From assembly GCA_028565635.1 (NCBI GenBank), contig JAOXYB010016498.1:1-19074 (forward strand): a stretch of DNA of 19,074 nt, written 5' to 3'. Shown here in pieces: positions 10,349 through 17,827 of this stretch. The notes beneath the pieces were generated by a model. It was not told where the DNA came from, did no database searches, and worked only from the letters and a program-made list of their open reading frames with translations. How positions within the stretch are numbered: the first letter of the stretch is position 1; each line of letters opens with the position of its first letter. The position numbers and the translations under genes were made by a program. The DNA comes from Phoronis ovalis. Taxonomy: Eukaryota; Phoronida; Phoronidae.

Positions 10349-10365
10349 CATATTTACTGTTTTTA

Positions 10366-11301
10366 ACTTATTGATCCTAGAACAACAACATTAATTTTAT
10401 CATGATCTGAAGTTTGGTAGTTCAGTTTTGCTTTGTATAAACAGGTGGCACTGATGTGTGTAGTGTATGTGCACGGGTAATAACTTTTTTTTCTGCATCT
10501 CTCAGTTTTTGTGGTTATCTCTGTTTTTTCTTTATTTTAGTTTTACTTCATACTTTTATTTACTTAATATGTAATATATATTTCAACTCTATTCGTCTTA
10601 TGTTTTAGCTTTGTGATATTATGTTGTTTCATGAGTTTTAGCTTAATTATATCTGCTTGTACATATAAAGTTAATCTGTGTCTACTTTTAGTTTCCAATA
10701 TTTTGTTTGCATGATTTATTATTTAGTTTGTTTGCACGTGTAATTAATAGCACTATGAGCATCATACTTCTTCAGACTGCAGAAAAGACTGTATTAGTAT
10801 ACTCAATCCTGGGGCCTGTACATATCTTTGCTAAATTTTGATAAAAAGAGTTACACAAAATTGATAAAAAAGTAACAAAGGCAAAAAACTTTTTCATTAA
10901 AACATTTTCTTCTCATGTGCCTCAAGACTTAAATGTAATTGGGTATACAAAATTATTTTACTGTGTGATAAAGTCGAGGTATTATGGTGAAAACTTTGCA
11001 TTTTTTAAACCATCGATCCTTGCACTTTTTAGTGTCAGAAACAGTTTATGCACGCTTTAACTGCATCTTAATTTATCCTCGAGCGCAGCTTTAGCATATT
11101 AATCACACTTAGTTGAAAACCTGCATTGCACCAACTAAATTTAAATAAACAGAAGACCAGTATGGGTACATTGCAAGTTCAGCTTGTCCTTTATGTCATT
11201 TCTGTCTGTGTGTGATGGACTGAAAGACATTCATCAATGTCAAGAATCTTGGTAAGTACAATTCTAAAGAAATTCATAACTTGTGCTGTAACATTTTCCA
11301 G
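10366..11301 (+). other. distal part of the optional last intron; no gene seen
   Basis: AT-rich and T-rich sequence between the isoform A poly(A) cluster and the acceptor of the second terminal exon. No coding exon, repeat array or RNA gene is recognisable. It ends in the acceptor TAACATTTTCCAG at 11301. Confidence 0.5.
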
Positions 11302-11477
11302 ACACAGTTGCTTTGCAAGATATACATGCTCCTCCCCAAATAGAGGGTGCCACTAACTTTGGTTATGCAGATGATACGTCGGTTCCTTCGACAAGCACCT
11401 CTAGTGGAGTGGATGTACAGACATCTCTGAGTAAAGTGGACGAACAGATTAATTCGAGCACTGTAAATCTAGTGTAA
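11302..11477 (+). CDS. SLC26A11: SLC26A11-like alternative terminal exon (isoform B tail)
   Basis: Acceptor TAACATTTTCCAG at 11301; the stop is TAA at 11475-11477. Two bases complete the split codon left by the internal donor at 8374/8375 (G+AC = Asp), then 57 codons stay open to the stop. Codon use is balanced and clearly less AT-rich than the flanks. The tail begins DTVALQDIHAPPQIEGATNF, continues with a Ser/Thr-rich stretch (DDTSVPSTSTSSGVD) and ends SSTVNLV. Isoform B would have 570 visible residues, with the whole core and STAS domain. Phase agreement, splice sites and composition make it a strong candidate. It has no homology I recognise and no relation to the isoform A tail. Confidence 0.72.
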
Positions 11478-12150
11478 TGTGCAATGTACACACGATTCCC
11501 TAAGACCTAAATATTACAATTTTAAAAACATTTAGAATGTTAAGAACATGAAATACTTGGAATTTCTACTTAATCTACAATTTACTAGTTAGAGATAGCA
11601 TTGCATTTATGAAAAGTTATGACTCGAGATACTTTGATAACAAAATGTATTTCATGACTAGTAGTAACTATTTTCAACTTTTCAGTTGGAACATGCGAAA
11701 AAAAACCGCTGGATTTCTTTATCCTGGATTTTATGTTTTTGTTATTTGCTGTATTCACTGGATACTTTTTATATAAGTGTAGGAACTATATTAGTGCTTT
11801 TTGTTCACCTGTCTTGTTAATCATGAAACCCTACACTGTTGACAAGAAATTTGCTGTATATTGCTTATTTATAAACAATAGTTGTTCTATATTGTCACAA
11901 TCATGTATGTTATTGCCATCTATTTTTGTATGACATTAATTTATATAAAAATTGCCAAATATGTTTCATAAATGGTTTGTGAACGACTTTTTATTATACA
12001 GAAGTGTTCTGTATAATTTTGTTGTCCTTTATCATTTAATATAAAGTGAGAAAAGTAATTTTAATTACTATTATTTTGCTTGTAATGTGGTGCAATATGA
12101 AAGATTTCATAGTATATATCTGTAAATAAAACTTTATCAGCATTTAATGT
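11478..12150 (+). other. probable 3' UTR of isoform B
   Basis: AT-rich sequence from the isoform B stop to just past the AATAAA at 12125. The open frame at 11733-11933 is hydrophobic, AT-driven and unrecognised, so I treat it as untranslated. Confidence 0.5.
12125..12130 (+). terminator. poly(A) signal AATAAA, isoform B
   Basis: AATAAA in TGTAAATAAAACTTTATC, followed by T-rich sequence (TTTAATGTCTTCTC). It lies about 650 bases after the isoform B stop, a normal UTR length, and independently supports a transcript end here. Confidence 0.5.
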
Positions 12151-12278
12151 CTTCTCTAAATCATATTTTTACTTTCTTCTGTTAATTGGCACAAGCCTTC
12201 TGGTATTTATAATTAAAAAATTATGTTTTTCAAATATTTTAAAATAAATTAAATGAAAGTGAAATTTTTAAAAAAATA

Positions 12279-12284
12279 TTTATT
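12279..12284 (-). terminator. possible minus-strand poly(A) signal
   Basis: AATAAA on the minus strand, 20 bases beyond the stop of the candidate exon 12304-12404. The region is very AT-rich, so chance occurrence is easy. Confidence 0.25.
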
Positions 12285-12303
12285 AATTCTTTTAAAATCG
12301 ACC

Positions 12304-12404
12304 TTAAGATCTATAAAAATTATCTCTTTTTGTGCTCATTCCTACTACTCGTCCACCGTCTGGAACACATGGTCGATTAAATGTGACTCCCAAGAAGCTT
12401 TTTC
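12304..12404 (-). CDS. candidate last coding exon of an unrecognised convergent gene
   Basis: On the minus strand an acceptor AATTCTTGTTCAG ends at 12405. It is followed by two bases, 32 codons and TAA (12306-12304). The frame reads KSFLGVTFNRPCVPDGG and then RVVGMSTKRDNFYRS. It is rich in Gly, Pro, Arg, Val and Asp, unlike the Phe/Ile/Lys/Asn-rich output of noncoding DNA here. A minus-strand AATAAA (plus-strand TTTATT at 12279-12284) follows 20 bases after the stop. I do not recognise the protein. An open run this short could be chance, so composition is the main argument. If real, it is convergent with the SLC26A11-like gene, their ends about 150 bases apart. Confidence 0.4.
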
Positions 12405-12803
12405 CTGAACAAGAATTGGGGGGGGGCATATGTAATGATCAGCTGACTAGTATATCCGATGAAGTCTTCCGATAAAAGAGGAAAAGTTGTGTGTAAATAT
12501 TGTTATTTATTTGGTTGTGTCGGAAATAATTATAATTATGAAATTATTTGATCAATTAAACATAATTAGGTTTATCATTTTCTATCTGACAACTAGAGAG
12601 ACAGTTTTCCCAAATTGACTGACATCGTATCATAGCTACAGATAGATGGATTTGTATTGGTATGTTCTGCTGTTTGTTTGCGTATGAGTGGTAATGATTA
12701 TATTCCAGTTTTAACAACCCCCTATGTGAGTATACCAAAGTTAATGAAAAGCCAGAGCCAGTAGACTGCATAAACAAAAGCAGTAAAATCACAGATCATC
12801 ATT

Positions 12804-12846
12804 GGGGGGGTACTCAATTTATTTTTTGGTGGGGGTGTGCAGCCCA
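12804..12846. repeat. G-run repeat fragment, sense copy
   Basis: A GGGGGGG run, then TACTCAATTTATTTTTTGG, then GGGGGTGTGCAGCCCA. The last block recurs inverted with one mismatch at 14986-15002 (TGGGCGGCACACCCCCC). Two copies in opposite orientation 2.1 kb apart indicate a dispersed repeat family. Confidence 0.5.
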
Positions 12847-12879
12847 GTTGAAAATTTTGGATTTAGATTGTATACTTAC

Positions 12880-12944
12880 TGTAGTCACCAACATATAAAT
12901 AAAAAATAATAATCTCTAAGTGCGGAACCCAATCCACTTGGCTT
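12880..12944 (-). CDS. weak candidate penultimate exon of the convergent gene
   Basis: On the minus strand this runs from acceptor AAATTATTTTAG to a consensus donor GTAAGTATA just left of 12880. The 65 bases are open in the frame that joins the 12304-12404 candidate (the split codon A+GA gives Arg) across a 475-base intron. The encoded stretch, VDWVPHLEIIIFYLYVGDY, is partly just AT-rich output, so the support is mainly the donor and the frame agreement. Confidence 0.18.
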
Positions 12945-13079
12945 CTAAAATAATTTTTAAATATATAATTTTTAGATAAAAAATGTTTTGAACTCATCTG
13001 TGACTTTTATTTTTTAAATATATATAAAAGCTATTACCTGTATTCAAAACTTTGGAAAGCTAGGTAGACCCATACAAAA

Positions 13080-13292
13080 ATGTTCTATAAACACCTCTAT
13101 AAGCCTATACAGGTCTACGTAATCAGCGTGTACTCGAACTGTCAGTCTGCACTCGCGAACCTGTTTCCTACTATTCGAACCCTTTCTCGCACCGAAATAC
13201 CTGCTACTCGAACCGACATGTCCACGGACGCGCGCAAGTTGCCAGAAACTAGTACTCGAATAGATTTTCAGAAATTATGCTCTGTAGAATGA
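13080..13292. repeat. GC-richer island with degenerate TACTCGAAC repeats
   Basis: TACTCGAAC or close variants occur at 13131, 13151 (ACTCGCGAAC), 13172 (TATTCGAAC), 13205 and 13253, about 20 to 48 bases apart. The island contains several CpGs and is clearly richer in G+C than its flanks. It is open in both directions (71 codons on +, a similar length on -), which follows from its lack of AT-rich stops rather than from coding. The translation resembles no family I know. Confidence 0.45.
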
Positions 13293-13425
13293 TGGATAGA
13301 AAAATATAAAGCATTCTATAGAATCCTATAGATGATTCTATAGAGTTCTGTAGAATTCTACTGAACATTATAAAATCTTATAGAGCAATTTATGAAATCC
13401 TGTAAATTGTTCTATAGAAATTTTT
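13280..13425. repeat. degenerate TCTATAGAAT minisatellite
   Basis: Many near-copies of TTCTATAGAATCCTATAG lie close together (TCTGTAGAAT, ATTCTATAGAATCCTATAGA, GATTCTATAGAG, TTCTGTAGAATTCTA, ATCTTATAGAG, GTTCTATAGAAA). The core TCTATAGA is self-complementary, so many small hairpins are possible. Confidence 0.7.
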
Positions 13426-13944
13426 TGTGATATGTTTTTGTTATTAAAATATAAACCGATAAATTTTCTAAAGCGAGACATGGAGAAAAAAGATGAAAAT
13501 TAAGTTAATGTCATTCTCCTTATTCATGTTTCCTTAAATATAATCAATTGAGTGTAAGGCCAAGTTCGAGTCTTTACTTTAGGACCTCCTGAGCCGAAAA
13601 ATGGAACCATTTCCCTTTTCCTTATTCGGGTGTTGGAATGAGGAAAGGGATCACTTATTCGATTGAGTGTATCAATAAAAGAGAGCCCGTATTCTTGACT
13701 AGAGAACTCTCATTTCGATCTCGAATAAGGGGTTTTGAGAACACCAATTTCGATTTCTAACAAGGAATCGGTTCTTTTTCCTTGTTCAGCTCAAATTTAA
13801 ACAAAACCAAAAAGGAAAGGTTGCATTTTCTAAAATTTAATTGTATAAATAAACTTGCATGTTAAATATATCATTATTTTACTTTTTATATAAAAAGCAT
13901 AAAGTATAAAATATTGAATCTCACACAAACATAAATATCCCATT

Positions 13945-14010
13945 TCCTATAGAATCTGGAACTATTATGACTAAATTAGAGTCCTATATAGATAGAATTT
14001 TGTAGAAAAA
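13945..14010. repeat. second small cluster of CCTATAGAAT-like motifs
   Basis: TTTCCTATAGAATCTGG, AGAGTCCTATATAGATAGAA and TTTTGTAGAAA repeat the motif of the 13280-13425 array. They bracket a 520-base segment in which CTTATTCG occurs at 13621 and 13654 and inverted as CGAATAAG at 13722. Confidence 0.45.
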
Positions 14011-14149
14011 TATGTCCACATATACATGAAATACAATTTTTGCCTACTATAAAAGTGATATTGTGAGGTAAGGGTTCTGTACTAAATTACTAGACTTTTA
14101 TTAGACTTGGGTGATCCTGGACCCTGATTTGACAGATATATTACAACAG

Positions 14150-14460
14150 CTATTAGGATATAATACGGCCGGTAGCGATAAGAAAGCCGTCACTAAGAAT
14201 GCAAGAAAAAATATGACGACCCGGGTCACGACAGGTGTAACTAGGGGTTCAGCGTGACAGTGTGCTCTGTCAATTAAGATTTAGTGACATTTGGTGAACT
14301 GTACCTCGGTACCTAGTATTACTATGTAATCTACGCTGATTTTGGGGATACGCTCGTTCCCCTCACCATGCCATAACCTCATCGCGTTACTACCGTCCCC
14401 TAATATTTTCCTCTTCCCTCCTGTCTATAAATATAAATAAATATAAACAAAAAATATAAC
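14150..14460. mobile_element. possible retroposon fragment: GC-richer body and ATAAATA tail
   Basis: A block of mixed composition with many CpGs (14165-14400) ends abruptly in a pyrimidine tract (TTTTCCTCTTCCCTCCTG) and then ATAAATATAAATAAATATAA, an A-rich short tandem tail like those ending SINE and LINE copies. A 50-codon open stretch (14103-14259, +) contains TWVILDPDLTDILQQLLG but I do not recognise it. No clear Pol III boxes or reverse-transcriptase motif are visible. Confidence 0.3.
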
Positions 14461-14807
14461 CAACCAACTGTTATAATTGAAAGGACTGCATTTTTTCCTA
14501 CAATGCGACAATAATCTATTCAGTAGATAGGGATCATAAAAGATTGTTTTGATTATATGAAATCAACTGCAGTTTGAATTGAATAGATTACAAAAAAATA
14601 ATCCCATGACAATTTAGATCTGTTGTAGAGGATTTTCATATGGGTATTCAAGTTCTGGACGTAGAAAACTGTTGTAAGTCTTTTTTCAACTTTTGATGGA
14701 CACAAAGATATTTCACTAAGGGAAAACAACAGATTAACCATTCTAAATTGGTTAACTTTTGAATTTCTGATAATAGGATTATGTTAAAAATCGGTTAATT
14801 CAATACT

Positions 14808-15059
14808 TCATGTTGAATATCTGCCCGAAATCGTGCCGACAGTTAGCCCAGGTAGCCACTTGATGTTCACGAGAATCAAGCAGTCCAAGCAGAGTAACAT
14901 CTGTACGTTTCTGTTAAGGGGGGTGCTTTCGGAAAAAAAAAGTTGACCCATTTTTAAGGATTTATCTGTGAAAAGGTTATCCATTTGGGCGGCACACCCC
15001 CCGTATTTATCATATATGTAAGTGCTCCGAGATCTTAGTTCCTTAATTTTCCCGTTCAT
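14808..15059 (-). other. unrecognised 83-codon open frame inside a repeat-like block
   Basis: An open frame from ATG at 15059 with a Cys/Leu-rich centre (LLCLDCLILVNIKWLPGLTV). It spans a G-run at 14918 and a C-run at 14997-15002 that form an inverted pair (GGGGGGTGC with GCACACCCCCC). The 3' part matches the G-run repeat at 12831 in inverted orientation. I think it is an open stretch in a dispersed repeat, possibly transposon-derived, and not a host gene. Confidence 0.25.
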
Positions 15060-15190
15060 ATGTTTATTTAGCTGTTGAGCGAAATATTACAAACGAAAAA
15101 TAAATTAAACATAATTGACGAATTGTTGCAATTAATATGGGCGGACTTGTACTAAGGAGTATATCGGAAACACATTTTTTAAACAAAAAT

Positions 15191-15235
15191 CCAATCATTA
15201 GAAAATTCAAAGTTTCGCAAATTTAGAATGATTGG
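15191..15235. repeat. small inverted repeat CCAATCATT / AATGATTGG
   Basis: Nine-base perfect arms at 15191-15199 and 15227-15235 with a 27-base spacer that is itself partly complementary (AAA/TTT). It may be a short hairpin or part of a degraded element. Confidence 0.6.
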
Positions 15236-15322
15236 CCCGTCGTTTTCACTTAAGTATTACAATAATAAACTAGACAGGTTTTTTCTCGGTGATGCCTGCG
15301 ACATAACATTGTGAAATAGACC

Positions 15323-15493
15323 TTAGCATTTTCGAAACCCAGAAATCAAGGATGACGCTTTAATAGCTGTGATGCTCTTGATAAATAGGTTATACTTGAG
15401 ATTGTCACTCAGCTCTATTTCAAGGAATGATGATTGATCCAGTGATGTTGCACTGTAATATAGTCCTGGTTCATTGGCCCCGATAAGACTCTT
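15323..15493 (-). other. unrecognised open stretch, 56 codons without start
   Basis: On the minus strand, between a TAG at 15496 and a TAA at 15323, the frame is open and protein-like (LIGANEPGLYYSATSLDQSS, then FLEIELSDNLKYNLFIKS). Further short open pieces follow in the same frame past the stop, as in a decayed coding element. I recognise no domain. A transposon remnant is more likely than an exon because no matched splice sites frame it. Confidence 0.2.
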
Positions 15494-15579
15494 CTATGCA
15501 CAGCTATTTTATTTGAGAATCATGAACATGATGGCACAATTTGAGCTGTAAGACTCCACCGGTTCCATACTGTGCATAG
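15494..15579. repeat. inverted repeat CTATGCACA / TGTGCATAG
   Basis: Perfect 9-base arms at 15494-15502 and 15571-15579 with a 68-base spacer. No function is assigned. Confidence 0.5.
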
Positions 15580-16754
15580 GTGCAAACAGTGATTATTATA
15601 CCAAAGTATATGATATATATAGTGTATTATACTTTTTTCGAAATAGTGCAAGTTGGAATTGAGCAAACATTTCCTTAAAAAAATATAAATTTTATACCTA
15701 TGAAAAGATAAAAGTATCAGTACAATTACTATGATCATGGAACTTGCACATACACATTTTTGAACTTTTTCTTTTCAACCTCCCAAAAAAGTAGATACCA
15801 TTAAATTATTCCAGGGCCCAAGTAATACCTGGGACTACTATAATAATAATATTGTCGTGTAATACTGGGGATGAGTGGACAATAAATAAGTGTTACAGCG
15901 TTCAAGCTTTAATTTTCATTTCTGTCAGCTAAATATATAATGTTTGATGTGGGTAGCGGCAAAGATTTGTACATACTACTCTACTTACATATGGGACTAA
16001 TAAAACTTTGCCCCAGACTTTACACACACAGTTACTGACACTGACAGGTAACTCACGAGCAGGTCAAGAGTGTCTACAAATATGCAGTCTTACATGTAAT
16101 TCTAAAATACTAATATAGAAAGGGGCAAGGTTATCTGGTGGCTTGAAAAAAATTTGGCACAATATTATATATGAAAAGGTTCAACAAAAGGTTATCATTG
16201 GTAATGATGAAACAGACTGGTTCACCCAAGGAGAGGTCTCAAACACGGTCACAGTCGTATAGAATCACCTAACCGTATACCTGGTATTTTCTTTGCTGAT
16301 AGCACGTATAGCATGTTCCGACTTTGATATGGAACAAATGCTAAAAAATGCAATATTATACGCAGTCAAGTGGAAAATGCAATTCCACCTTAAAAATGTA
16401 AAGTTTTTACCTTTTTACGGTTGAAAAATGCCCAAATAAAGAATGGCCGCCAAGGGATCTAAAGATTGTAGTAACAGACACCTTTGCCTTTTTCTAAGCA
16501 TGAAACATGTAAAAAAAGTGTTGGCTTGGTTTATAAACCCTTCCCCCTCAAAAAAAAATTATCGTCATTGGATGACTGAACTTTGGTGACTGGTTCCATA
16601 CTAGATCACTCATTATAGCGCCCTCTGACGTTTTGAAAAGTGGACAACACTATGACTAATCAAAATTTGGCATAAATGAATAATCTACATCACATGCATG
16701 AATATGATATTATAAATTATGCCTTAGACATTGATTTCTAAAAGAGTTGTCTCT

Positions 16755-16870
16755 ACAACTTGACTATTTCCTGCTACACTTTATCACAGCTGTCTGAAAG
16801 TAATTATTTCCGTCAAACAGCCGGACAGACAGACAGCCGTGATAAATTGTGGGGGAAACAGTCAAGTTGT
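16755..16870. repeat. imperfect long inverted repeat (about 42-base arms)
   Basis: The left arm starts ACAACTTGACTATTTCC (16755) and ends TTTATCACAGCTGTCTG near 16796. The right arm, starting CAGACAGCCGTGATAAA near 16830 and ending CAGTCAAGTTGT at 16870, is its reverse complement with a few mismatches. The loop is about 33 bases. The ends ACAACTTGAC/GTCAAGTTGT look like terminal inverted repeats of a tiny MITE-like or foldback element. Confidence 0.65.
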
Positions 16871-16992
16871 CTGTGAACTGTAGCTGGACTAGGATCTGGA
16901 CCTATCTCTGCGTCTAAAGCGAAAGGTCGATAAGTTCAGTAGTTTGGCTATGTCTCTCTATGTTATAATGTATTGAGTCATACAAAAAAAAA

Positions 16993-17136
16993 TTCATGAT
17001 AACAAAACGTTGATAGATACTATCCTAAAGTAAATTAGACAGGAAACCTCATATTAAACCTCATATTATTATTAATATGAGGTTTCCTGTCTAATTTACT
17101 TTAGGATAGTATCTATCAACATTTTGTTATCATGAA
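16993..17136. repeat. near-perfect 144-base palindrome
   Basis: Arms 16993-17057 and 17072-17136 (65 bases each) are reverse complements with a single mismatch (17008 versus 17121). The loop is 14 bases. The block AACCTCATATTA at the arm end is repeated in tandem running into the loop. It has neither the composition of a gene nor terminal features of a known transposon. Confidence 0.9.
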
Positions 17137-17748
17137 AAATTTGTGGACTGTATCTGAATATTTTACCCAAGGTGGGAGTGAAACTACCTGAACTGGGACA
17201 TGGGCCTATGTTTGTACCTTTGGCTAAATAGTTTGTTGTAATACATTGCACCATACAACGTTTATGATGATCACTGTATAGCAGTATAATATAACTATAT
17301 TATAGTCATGTACACCCGTTTCACGTGACGTGAAATGCTAAAAAAAAACAGGGGCCAATATCTATTCCGTTAATTACATTTTCGATTTCGTGTTGTCATT
17401 GTGTTTTTTATGGCCGTAAGTAAAATATACCTTGCCAACTGTGATGGATGAATTGGAAAATAAAATTATTGATCACTTTTCATAACATTTGCAAAACAAA
17501 TTTGCAATCATCTATGTTTATATCATACATTCATACTCTTTAAACGATTTATTGCACACTTTTTCGTAGAAGGATATCAAGAAACAAAGTAGATGACTGA
17601 GTATTTTCTGAATTCACTATTCTCAAGTGTAACAAAGGTACAGTTCCAAAAAAAAATAAACCACCAAATAAATCATTAAAATCACTCTCATTAAAAAAAA
17701 GATTAATGAAATGATGTTTAACCCTATGATAGGGGGGTCACCGAATGG

Positions 17749-17827
17749 TATAAAGGGGGTCCATCCTAGTTCGGGGTTTAGTTGCCAGTTCCTAGTGATT
17801 TCACAACTCGACTGACAGCTTAAATAG
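17749..17827 (+). promoter_or_regulatory. speculative TATA/initiator and first-exon donor
   Basis: TATAAA at 17749 is followed 31 bases later by an initiator-like TTTAGTTG (A at 17780), and then by a consensus splice donor AATAG|GTGAGT at 17827/17828. This could be the core promoter and short noncoding first exon of a gene to the right. In AT-rich DNA each part is common by chance and no coding sequence follows in the window. Confidence 0.18.

Larger units (their letters stand above)
8608..10365 (+). other. probable 3' UTR of isoform A
   Basis: This AT-rich stretch follows the isoform A stop and holds no convincing coding exon. Poly(A) signals at 8664 and in a cluster at 10323-10348 suggest a short and a long UTR. 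Short open frames inside it (for example 9122-9307) have no recognisable content. When the 8375 donor is used, this whole stretch is intron. Confidence 0.55.

Noticed and set aside
11460-11477. C-terminus VNLV of isoform B as a PDZ ligand
   Set aside because: Asn at position -2 does not fit class I or class II patterns; only isoform A's STPM fits weakly.
12556-12792. Minus-strand 78-codon open frame with hydrophobic start
   Set aside because: It falls in the putative intron between the two minus-strand candidate exons, in AT-rich sequence, and matches nothing I know.
13560-13575. AGTTCGAGTC resembling a tRNA/SINE B box
   Set aside because: No A box at a suitable distance upstream and no tRNA-like fold; a single box is not enough.
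16615-16632. TATAGCGCCCTCTGACG, similar in style to ends of small DNA transposons in marine invertebrates
   Set aside because: I found no inverted partner in the window and cannot verify a family from one end.
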